Shown here piece by piece: positions 27,201 to 39,200 of a stretch of 64,000 nucleotides of DNA (positions are counted from its first letter, which is position 1; the number at the start of each line of letters is the position of its first letter). A program made the translations under genes and the position numbers. Below the pieces are notes generated by a model that saw only the letters and a list, made by a program, of their open reading frames with translations, was not told the origin of the DNA and did not search any database. Location of the stretch: the NCBI GenBank assembly GCA_004794655.1, contig SMMW01000622.1, positions 6,385,501 through 6,449,500 on the forward strand, read 5' to 3'. Source of the DNA: Marisa cornuarietis. Taxonomy: Eukaryota; Mollusca; Gastropoda; Architaenioglossa; Ampullariidae.

Positions 27201-30200
27201 AGGGGTAGGGGAAAACTTCACACCCAAACTGAGTGCTACATCACATGCAAATCATGAAAATTTTTACCAAGATACATAATAAAAATGATTTAAAGAATAG
27301 TCAAATTTGTGATCTCAGAGCAAGATGTAGTACTGCCAATAAAACGTTGCACAAAGTAAAACCTTCTGCATCATGCTTTTTTTTCAATCAACATGAATCT
27401 CCTTCAGACCATGGGCAGTTTTGAACTCAGGGCTGCCAGTGACTTAAGGCAGAGAGGACAAGAAGCTGCCAGTGTTCTCTCCCTAAGTCTGGAAGTTTCC
27501 CTAGACTCCATGGTTACGCACAGAAAGCGCTAGGGGAGCAGGTAAAAAGTGGAAGATGTAAGACACCTATCAACCACCTTGCCTTGCGGCATCAAGCCTT
27601 TAAGTACAGACCATCTGGCATCCCTCCAGCTCCATTATCAACTGTTCTTCCTAGGACTGGAGATTTAAAAACGTAAAAAAAAAAAAAAAACCTGTAGAGG
27701 GAGGAGAGGGGAGAGGGCGAGCAATTATAAGCACTGATGACCTGATTACTGTGACCCTCCTGTGCAGCCTGCAGCTCTTGATTAGACACCACTAAATCCT
27801 GCCCCTTGTGATTACCAAGCGGACTACGCTTCGCTTTACACAACAGTGAACTGCCAAGACCTCTTGCCTGTAACTTACTGAATGATGCTGAGCAGCTTGC
27901 TTTGTCATGTGCCACCATTTTGACCAATGTAAATGAGGCATATAAGAAGCCCCGCTAATTCAGAACAAGAAATGACTGATAGCGTCTTCTTGGTGAATCA
28001 AGTTAGCCTAAGTTGACTCCTTCAATTAAAAATGCAAGCAGCTCCCCCCACACACCGGTGTTTGAGAGAGGAAAACTGTGCAGGCGTTTGTGAGAGCTAG
28101 TTAGCTATCAGTTCTTTCCCGCTGCAGTAAATGGGCGTGATGTGTCACCCTATCAGTGGGTTTTGATCCTGGACCCAGCTCCAAAATAGAAGTGCTCCCT
28201 TTGAATGCCTGCTGGAAACCTAGCATCACTGCCTCTGCTGGAGTACTTAATTATATGTGTACCTTCGCTTCAGCTGGGTTAATAACACTTTCCCTCCTTC
28301 CTTATGAGTTCAAGCAGCATTCTTCTAGATCCACCCAAACAGCTATTTAAAGGGGGTTGGGGAGGATGAGTGAGATAATGAGCACAAATCTACTGCATGG
28401 CGGCTGCTGCCAATATTCTTACTATATTTCTTCTTTCCCCCCACATACACATGTGCTTCATTTCAGTAACCTGCAAATATCCAGGCATGATCAATTCAGC
28501 TATTTTTTCATTGTCATACTCCCACCTTCACCACTAGGAAAGACTGCAGCTAAGTGGAAACCATCTGGCCACAAGTGCTTTCAATAGCTGATAGTGCTCT
28601 TCCTTAAAGGTTGACAGTTAAATTCTAACTCACACCAATCATGAAGTTGAGCCTGAAGCTGCTAATAGATTAACAGATGCAAAACTGAGTCCTTTTATTG
28701 TTTTGTTCAGTGTAAAGTCAAAAGAAGCGAGGTTTTGACCTCTTTAAAATCATCAAATATCTTGGAACCAATTATTTCTTCACATGATGCGAATCAGTAT
28801 CCTTTAGGCAGGATCATGTGCGATCAACGAAACCCAGTCATTTAAAAAATAATTCTGCATGGAAAAAGCCCTTTAAAAGTATATATTTTCTACGTAGCCA
28901 CAAATCAATCCCATCAAGTCTTCTGTTAACATATTTGACCTCCTTTACATGCGATTTCATTGTTCTAGTTGATTCTATGATGGCTAATATTGCTCTACCA
29001 TTCTTGATACAATGCCTCTTGAAACAGACTTATTCCCCAGGGAAACTGTCAGTGGAAAAAAACGATGGTGACAGCATTCTGCTTGATGTTGCTGATAGGT
29101 AACAATGATCTACTAACAACCTATTTCTCACTGAGTACCTCTTTCACTCTATTATTGTGACTTAACACTTAGACTGACCATTCACAGGCTGCTCAACTAA
29201 AGTTGGACCATACTTGATATCAAAACTAGGCTTAAGTGCTTGAACAATTATATCAACATCTTCAGCCCGTTCACTGTTGTTGCTGCATATAAACACTTGT
29301 AATACAAATATGTACTTTTTAAAAATAATACTTGAACAAGTGCTTCTCTGGGTCCCTTCCATTAAATTAAGCATGCTTCTATGTGTACACCTATACTGCG
29401 AATGCATGTGGGAATGTTGGGGCATTGGTCATTACAGGAAATCTGCATTAGCTACAATATGCTCAGTCTGGATGCAAATAAAAGAAGTGCATATCATCAC
29501 CCAACTGCAAGCTAGTTAACCTGATCAAATATCCAAACTCCCATCATCTGACATCTCACATGAAGAATGGGAATTTTTCTAGCTTTATGAATGGTGCCAT
29601 AAAATGCTATCTAAAAAAAAAATCAAACAAAACATTTGAGTCGAAGGAGATTGTGCATGCATCTGTACACTGCAGCAAATACTGAGTGTATTTAGAATCC
29701 CAACTTTTGGTATGCCAGGAAATATGATTTTGGTAATATGATCATAAGTGAGGACATGATATGAAGCCAACCAGCAACTCTATGTCTCGAACTGAGCGCT
29801 GATTATAAACCTTTAGTGTATTATGTTTGGCATGATTTTAAAATAATTTATCTACACACATCTTCTACTTTCCCATCAGTGATCAACCTAAACTGCAAGC
29901 AGCTAATTATAATTGATGTTATTTTATATATTATGCTTACATTAATAGTTATGGAAAGTGATACAAAGGGAGTGTAATTTTTGTCAAAGTAGGTAGGTTT
30001 GCCAGAACAATGCATGAATTACTCCTGTACAAATAATGGAAAGACTTTTTTTCCCCAAATCTTCCACATCCAAATCATTTCCTCAAATTAAGTACATTTG
30101 TATTGCGAGGTTTGAATGTACAAGGTTCAGCGAGCTATTTTTTTTTACCCTTTTTTTAATAACTAAAAGTGTTCACTAATACGATTATCAATCATTGCTT

Positions 30201-33200
30201 TCTGCTCTGTTATTCTGTAACTTTCTAAATGCAAGAAAAAGTCTAACTTCAAGCTTTAAAGTTAATGATTACATCGTGTTTTGTAACATAGTCATTCACA
30301 TCATAGCTCGTTTTGTCTTTGCCTGTGATGTGTAGGAGGTGAGAAAGTATGCACAAAAGGATGCAAACATCTAGTAATTGACTGATTAATAATTCAGGAC
30401 TCTGTCTCATTTCTAGCCGAAATGTCTCACTTCAGGCAGTGAATCTTCTGGGGTTGCAGGAGGTCATTAGAACACATTTAGAAGCTGCTAGAATACAACT
30501 ATAGCCTGAGGGTAGGAACAAAAATGTAACATTAACTGTGATGGGACGGAGAGTCACCAACCTGATCATCGAACCTTCTCTTTTGATAAGAACGCATGTA
30601 AATGATTTTCTGATCTTTTACATTATCAAAAATCCTCATCAAATAGTGTTTTCATGAATCTCAAAAATATGACTTTATCTTAAGCTCATAAGTTTGTGCT
30701 GCATGTGGGGCAAGGGTGTTCACAAGGTGTAGTTGAAGCATTTGCCTAAATTTCTGTCAAGTGCTGTATGATCTTGTTTTGCAAAGTAATCATGTCAATT
30801 GTCTGACATTATTGAAGATAAATAATAAAGCATAAACATAAAAAAATATTTAATGCACACAAAGGCACTATTGTAGTTTGATTTGCAATTACCTAATGGA
30901 GACGCCAGTGCAAACCATGGCTACTACCAACTTTAAGACTAGTTACTAATATCTGACACTGAAGATGACTTCCACTTAAAACAAGCACAAAACACCCCTG
31001 CTTAAAAAAAAAACTTCAAAGAAACCCTTAGTCTTGCTTATATGTAGTTTCTGAGACTGAATGCAAGTGAACTGTTAAAAACATTGCTGCTTAATCTCAT
31101 CACTTTATGCTCTCAAAACAGTTGTCAGTTGTCCCTTGCCTGGCACCTGGCGTTGGGGAGAGCACAAGGATAGATGCGGCAGCTGACAGGGCCTGCCACT
31201 CTTGCCTGTTGTGGGCAATAGTGAGCAGGTCCTGTACAGGACGACCAGTCCAGTCTTTGACGTTTGTAAGCCAGTTCTTTCTCTGGTCACCACAGTGTTG
31301 GCCACCCTCCAAGGTGCCTTGAAGGATAGTCTTTGACAAGGTGTCGTGCCGGGTCACATGGCCAAAAAAGAGCAGCTTACGTCACTTGAGTGTTGATAGA
31401 GGTTCCTGGTGTCCTACATGTGTGGCAATCTTGTTTCATACAAAGTCGTTGGTTTTATGTTCTTTGTATGATCTTGTTGAAAGAGTTGATAAGAAAAGTA
31501 ATGGTTGAAAAAGGGGAAAAGAGATGCGACCACAAAAGATAAAAGATGCACAGAAGCAACAGGGCCCTTTGGAGAACAATTTCCAGTGACTCCTTGGAGC
31601 CTAATGGCAAACTTGGAAATTGAGAATTCTTGCCAGTCTCTTCACAGTTTGTGCCTGTCAATTATATGTGTTTGGATGTCCTTTAGGCAGGGCTAGTTAA
31701 AACACCATTCAACTCATGTAGGCAAAATTTTTCACTCAGATGAACAATACTACTAAATATTTCAATCAATCAATCAATCCTCTTCGTGCTAGTTGCTCAC
31801 AAGGCCTCAACCAGAGCCTGCCACTGATGTTGAAACTCGCTCCAGGCGACCCCATGTCCAGCCCTTTCCTTTCATCTCCCTTTCCACTGTTCTTCTCCAA
31901 GTTTCCTTTGGGTGGCCTCGTTTTCTTCGGCCATCTGGAGTCCATCGTAGGGCGATTCTGGAGAGGTCCTGCGTGGTGATACTCGGTTTCAGTTCTTCGG
32001 TGGAGTTCTTCATTGGTGATGGTGTTTGACCAAAAGATGTTAAGTATGTGCCTGAGGCATCTGTTTTGGAAGACGTCAAGCCTGTTACCGATGTTTTTGG
32101 TCATCTTCCATGATTCTGATCCATAAAGGAGAGTGCTGATCACATTTGACTTGAAGATTCTCAGCTTGGTCTTCTGACTGATGTTTTTTGCCTTCCATGT
32201 GCTCCTGAGTAAGGCGAAGGCCTGGCTGGCTTTCGCCAGTTGGGCTCGAATCTCTACCTCCGCATCCCCAGTGTTTAACATCTTGGACCCAAGAGAGATG
32301 AAACTGTCAACTTCCTCAATCTCTTCTCCATTTAGTTTGATGTTTTCTTGGACTCTGGCGTTCACTCTCATACTTTTCGTTTTCTTTACGCTGACCTTCA
32401 AGCCAAGGTTTCCAGCTGTTTCTGAGAAAGCATTTGTTTTCTCCTGCATGTCTTGGTGGTGGTGTGACAGCAGGGCAATGTCATCAGCAAAGTCCAAGTC
32501 TCCCAGCACTGTTGTTGCTGTCGTAGTCATGGTCCATTTGATACCTCTCCTCTCTCTGTCGGTGAAATTCTTCATGATCCAGTCCATGGCCAGGATGAAG
32601 AGGAACGGCGACAGAATGCAGCCCTGCTTCACCCCAGTACTGGCGTTGAAGGGGGCTGTGAGCTCCGCGTCACAGACCACCTGAGATTTGAAATCGCTGT
32701 ACAGCATTGCAACGACCTGGACAAGTTTTGCAGGGACTCCGTAATGCCTCAGGATCTTCCTTAAGGACTCGCGGTGGATGCTGTCAAAAGCCTTCTCCAG
32801 GTCGATGAAGTTGATGTACAGCCCAGGGCGAAATCCTGCTTGCTGAGGCTGGAGGTCTTTCTCAATGGTTGCCGTCAGTCTTGACAAAACAATCTTGCTG
32901 AAGACCTTGCTGGTGAGGGAAAGAAGTGTTATATCCCTCCAGTTATTGCAGTCTCCAAGATCTCCTTTCTTAGGTAACTTGAAGATGAGCCCTGTCTTCC
33001 ACGCATCGGGGATCTGTCCTGATTCCCAAACTTGCCTGAAGATTTCAGTCAACATGGGTGTCATGAGATAACTCTAATGGGTAGGTAACAATCACCCCAC
33101 TTAGTGTCCAGGGCGGCTTGTTGACAAGCCTGGGGCCCCTTTGACAAGGAAGAGGGGGCGTATGTCTAGCGTAGGGGTATTGTTTTGAGTAGATCGCGGA

Positions 33201-36200
33201 AGTGGCGTGCAGGGCAGACGGCTCTAAGTGGTTTCGGCAGCTATGTGTGGCTGGCCAGCTGGCCAAACGTCAACAAAATCTAGAGAGACAACTCGGGGCG
33301 CCGTGCACCTGTCCGCCAGACGACGTAAGACATGGGAAAAGAGGCTTAGGCACCTGTCCACCGCCACCCATAGGCGTGGCCAATGGTCAAAGGAGGCAGA
33401 TCTCTTGTCCTTACTGGTTGTACTTGTACTGATTGGATGATGAGTGAGTGACCAATGGCATCCCTCGATTGTAAGAATGTAGAGATAAAAGTAGAGAGAC
33501 GAGAACAGAGTGGACACTTCGCTTACTTTCCACAAGACGTCAGAGGGGACGGAGCAACTGGTCAGAAGCCGAAGCTACTTCAGCTTCCTAACACCAGCTA
33601 CACTTCTGCCTCAAGACCGAGTCTTAAGCCACGAGGGCAAGACTCGGGAGGAAAGAAGTTGGATTAGAGAACCTTGAGAGAAGGAGGCGAGTCAGTGACG
33701 ACGGACTGTCAGGACTGCCTGCTGTCACCGTGGAAATCAAAGGGCTACATGACTAGGGCTCGCACTACCTCTCGCACCTGTGAGAGGTAGACGCTCGACG
33801 TTAAGGCCGCCAGAAGCTGTCGGTTCTCAAGGACTGAGACCGTCTGTTGGTGGTGTTCGTTTGGCGGCTGTACGTGGCATTACAGTCCTTGAAGAAACCA
33901 CGTGTGTGCCCAGGAGTGGGGCAAAGCTCGAATCTGTGTCGCTGGGAGAGCAGTCGTCGCTCTCTGACGTGGCTGGCAGTTCGAGGGAGGAAGACGATGG
34001 ACCGTCAGACAATACTTCAAGGGAAATCGTCAACGTGTCGTGACAGTCAGCAGAAGAATTGGACTCACAACAAACCAGCTGTAACAGAGCTAAGTTGGTG
34101 CACTTGCGAGTGTGAATGGTAGTTATAGAGAGAGGTAACAGCAGTGTAACATCAGAAGTACGTTCTAATATTGGGACCCCCCTAGACGAGTCCATTTGAT
34201 TGTATTCATTGTTTGGAATGCTTTTGTGGTAAATAAATCTTTTCTTTCTTGTTATACGTTAAAATCACACGTCATTGAGTATTGTGTTCGGGGAAGAGGA
34301 GGGGTGGGGGCTCGTGAGCCAAGTAGTGAAACTGAATGATCGGTGTGTGATTATCGTGTGTATTTTCCCCTGCAAGTTTATGTTGACGTGGGCAGCTAGA
34401 GTTGACGTAACTAGTGCCCACGTGCCCGATTCCCCGGGGCCAGTATTCACGTTCTGGCTGAGAGACCAGGAATACTGTCACAATGGGAGCTGTCACATTC
34501 ACATCTGCTTTCAACATCTCTGCTGTTATTCCATCTGCCCCTGGTGCTTTGCCGCTTTTCCTATTGAGGAGTAGTGCTACTCCTACAGTGTGTTGGTCGT
34601 CTGATCTTCCTGAGAACAGGATAGTATGTCCTGACACTAGTCTTCTCTTTCCCCTGCCGGTCCATCTGACCTCGCTGACTCCCAGGATCTCCAAGTTGTA
34701 ATTGTCAAGCTCCTTGGATAGTTGGGGCAACCTGCCAGTCTCATACAAGGTCTGGACGTTCTAGCACCCCACCCTCAACTTCTGCTTCGGCTTCAATAAA
34801 TCCACTATCGGGGCGCCAGCTCCCTCTCGGGTTTGACTGTCGTCTGTCATAAGTCCAGTCCCCTGGTATGTTTCATTACCTTCGGCATCCGTAACGAGTG
34901 CTCTAGTGTTGGTTCCTGTAACGTGCTTGTTTTAACATGGTGGGGTTGTTAGCCCTACCACAAGCTAATTTGCCTATAGGTGAGGTGTCCACCTTAGTCG
35001 CCTCTTATGACATGCCTGGGGTCCCACGGGGGTACTAAATATTTAAGGAAGCTTAAGTGTCATAGCAGAAGAAAATCTGGTTTCACATAAAGCCAGCGAC
35101 CCAAAAAGGAAGTTTAACAAGAGACCTGATTTTTAAAAAATGTTTTTTATATACTCTCCACTGAAAAGTGATAATCCACATATTTAGGTAGCAACTGTGC
35201 TGGATATTGTTGTGACAGGATCGCAAAAGATGTGTGCTCATGATGACCACAAAAAGTCAAAATGAAGAAAAAATCCAAAAGGTCATCTAGGAAAATGGCT
35301 ACACTGCACTTTACTAGTCAGACAAATTTGCATCACTCAGGTGAGTGAAAGAAATCATGTTAAGTATGGCTCTTGCAAAACAATAACATCTTTGTCACAT
35401 CAACCACACATGAAGCTGATAATGAAAGTGTGCCAAAAACAGATATAGATGGCTTTTCTGGTTTCCCTGCCTACCAAACAGACTGTAACGACTTGCTGAT
35501 AATGACACCAACATGGACTGTAATTGCACCATATGACGTAGCACTGAATTTATAGCTGTACACACCATGCATTATAATAAAAAGGAAAAAAACAAAACAA
35601 AATGGAAAAAACATTTCCAAAGCTGCATACTTTTTGAACTGGCTGTTTTTTCAGTTTACCAAATGTTTTCCACACAAATAGATTTACAATAAAATAAGTA
35701 GATACTTAGTCTCATCCATGCTCTAAACAAGCATTTGCCTAGAGCTTACCTTCTTCGGATCCATGTTGAACTTCTTTCTCCCAATGGAGATTTCCTTTGC
35801 TTTGGGATCTGGCTTGCTGCAAAAACAATTTAAAGTTTTTGGTAATTATGGACACCACTACTGTCCAGCTAGTATAAAATAACAGTTGACAGGTTCAATG
35901 AAAAGTTGTTTACTGCTTAGTATCAAATTCAACGCTTACAAAGCAATACAGTCGGACCTCGCTAAGTCGACCTTCCCTAAGTCGAAAACATCCCTATATC
36001 GAATTAACTGTTCCCGGCCAAATTCCATAAGAACAATGTACATTTTATATCTCCTTAACTTGAAGATTTTTTGGCTTCCAACCTCTGTTAGTCGAATTTT
36101 GAGTCATCACCAACCAGACGCAACTATGTCCCAAACTGTTCCAAACTATGTTTCAAACTGTCTCAAAAAAGACATTTGTATCCCATTTTCCTTTCATCTT

Positions 36201-39200
36201 TGTGTAAAAGGTTCGTTGCGTGCTCAGTTGCGCAGTGGACAACTAACTGACTCACACCAGTTCCCCCTTTGAAGTTGACCGAGTCAGGGGAACTGGCCGA
36301 CACTAGACTTTTTCCCACGGCCGCTTCAAGTCGGCGGCCGCGCATCACTGGTCAAGATTTATGGCCACCCGCCTAGACAATCCTTTCAGGCGGTGGCGGT
36401 GGTACCTTGACCAGTGGACCGTTGGTAGTTCACACGCAAACTTACTGTGGAAAAATACGTTTTCTACACTTTGTCAGTCTCTTATCGGGACGAGCACTGA
36501 ATAGAGTTCGTGTCGGTGTGGTTTTTCCCGTGCGGTACGTGCCGCGGAAATGGCAGTACATGCATCCGTATAAAACGATAATACTGCATAATAAACGGTT
36601 ATAATACAGTAATTAAGCCAGAAAAACATTGTCCTTGATTAACCTGCGCATATTACGCCATTTTCCCTAACTCGAAAACTCCGTAAGTCGATTTTTTTTT
36701 CGGGTCCCTTCGAGTTCGACTTAGCGAGGTCCGACTGTACTTTTAAATGTAAAATATTATGTAAAGTCCATACCATGAGCGCATTACCAATAAAAAAAAT
36801 GTACTTTTAAATGTAAAATATTATGTAAAGTCCATACCATGAGCGCATTACCAATAAAAAAAAGAAATGGTTATATGTATGTTACAATAGCTGTCTAGCT
36901 CAGACTCAACAGCTTTGAGATTCCAACAGAACGTAAGAATGTAATGTTCATAGTTCTGGAAATTATATTTCCCTTCCTAAAAGGCCAATCCTAACCCACC
37001 TAAAACCTCTCACTGCAATTCAGCAACTTGACCAGGAAAAAAGTCAATATAACCTTCACAAAGAGGAACTACTAGATTAATTAATTTAAATAACTTTTGG
37101 TTTACCATCTGTAAGGTGGTTTTAGACCCCATCTATTATAATAGCCTCCATCTTTAATATACCAAATGAACTATTATTTAACTTATCTGCATTTACTGTT
37201 ACTATAACTTACTGTAATTTTAATTAAGTTGATCAAACCACAGAGACTTTAAAATCCAACTCACTGCATGAATATAGCTTAAAATTTTCTGCAGTTTGTT
37301 CATGTGGATGTCCTCCCTTTCATTAAAAAAAAAAAAAACAAATCCCCCAGAGATAAGCAAGAAACTAAGAGTTGCAAGAAAATGACTGAAGCCATGGTGT
37401 AAAGTGGGTCAAGCATGAAAGGAAAACAGCCTTGACAAACACTTATTGTAAAAACCAAAGTCACTTATTTGTTCAACATGTAGTAATCCTGCATTTAAAT
37501 GAAACAGCAGTATATAATGTGATCCATAAGTGAAATAGTTGGGAGGAAGTATATTAGAAAATGTTAACAAGCGCTGCTCCTGTCTGCTATGTGGTGAACA
37601 CTGGTTTACCCCAACCTCCTTTCTGAGAGGAAACACCTGCAGCTTATGGCAGCACGTTTTGGACAAATAGACCATTGTTGTCTGGTCCAAGATGTTTCCT
37701 CACTCACTCTGCCTGCTCCAAAGGACATTACAATGATCTTTTCTGGATCTCCATTAAAAAGCTGTTTTTCTACTGCACTTCAACTCCAGCACAGAACTCA
37801 TCACCGTCTTTTTTGATGGAGATGGCTGATGATAATGATAAACTACAGAATACTACAGAGCACCTGTGAATCATCACTTTTTTTTATAATTCAAAGAATG
37901 TTCTCATGGCAACATCAATAACCTGTATAGGCAGAACTGATCTGTTAAGCAAACACAGTTTCTCCCTTCTGAAATATTACGGCTCCACCCTATTAACTGT
38001 TAGAAAACAAAGCTGAGATATGACAAATCTTACATATCTATTTTGAACCCTTTTTGTGTACTTGCCTCTCTTTTGCTCTCTGCTCTGCTGCCGCAGAATT
38101 ACATCTATTTAATACTCAGTTTAGCACAAGCACATAACCTTTAAAGACAAGTAACATTATGTGTCAAAGATCCCCAGCCCCAATCATATTTCTCAACATT
38201 TAGGGAAAATGGCAGGCATAGGGTACACACTGTTCAGCATGCAGGGCCACAGTCATTTGTGACCAGAATAATAACAGGTTTTAATGCTAATTGTCTTGTT
38301 CATCTGCTCAGTCACATATTACATGAGTGCATGTGCATATGTATGCCTTCAGATGTAATAGACAACTAACAATAACACAAAAACAAGCCCACAACACCCT
38401 TTTAACCTACTTATTTATGACTCTAAATGAGACAATCAAAATCTGCAACACTCTTTAGCATACACAGGAGTATATTACCATTATATGCACATTATGGACA
38501 TGTAGAAAATATATTTCATAAGAACAAAATTGTTGCAAATATACAAATGGAATAATAAACTCCTTCTCTTGATGCTTAACTCTGACCAAATGAAAACTTC
38601 AATGCCCTGTTTAACCTTAACCCCATGACTGATAACCTGTTTTTGGTTTAAAGGTAAAAATAAAATTTCCTTAATTCATGACCTACAGTTGGGGTCAGAA
38701 AAACAAAATGTTTCCCTGAACACACATATAAAACAATGTCTGCTGTGGCAACTGTAGCACCATTTTAAAATTCTGAATGGTGATGGATGAAAATGATGTA
38801 TTCACTACTGATCTATTCTTGTAACTTCTGAAAATTTCAGGTCTGCTAAAAGTAAAATGCCTTGTTGTCGCCTGACATGCCAGATGGCACAGAGAGGATT
38901 GATTGAAAAGTAAAATGACCAGATCCACACACTGTGATGGTACACACTTAACTAATTATGCAATTACTAATTAGTATACGATCTTGGAAGCATCCATTAC
39001 CTCATCATCTATCCTCATCTTCCGCTGACAGTCTCTATATAATTCCTTATCCTGGTATACCTTTCTGCCATTGGAGAAATGATTTGTACGCAGATGCTTA
39101 ACACAAATGATGTTCGTTTCAGTCTCCGCTCACCACCATCAGAAAGTTACCATGGAAGAGCACCACCAGAAACAATCATCAGGTATCTGCAGTAACCTCT

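Larger units (their letters stand above)
31763..35032 (-). mobile_element. non-LTR retrotransposon (LINE), defective, interrupted by a solo LTR
   Basis: A minus-strand LINE inserted in cytohesin intron 4. It is bounded by a perfect 12-bp direct repeat TACTAAATATTT (31751-31762 and 35033-35044), the target-site duplication. Its 3' end carries a short ATTG repeat tail (about 31763-31779), usual for some APE-type LINEs. The 5' part (35032-34750) has a long leader with CCCCGTGGGACCCCAGGCAT near its start. The endonuclease N-terminus and the reverse transcriptase are described separately. The element is non-functional: a stop in the endonuclease start, an internal deletion, and a 1424-bp LTR inserted in the reverse transcriptase frame. 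Clade assignment (I/Nimb-like) is tentative. Confidence 0.9.

Noticed and set aside
27592..27927. 111-codon minus-strand open frame
   Set aside because: It includes poly-Phe from a poly-A run and has no recognisable domain.
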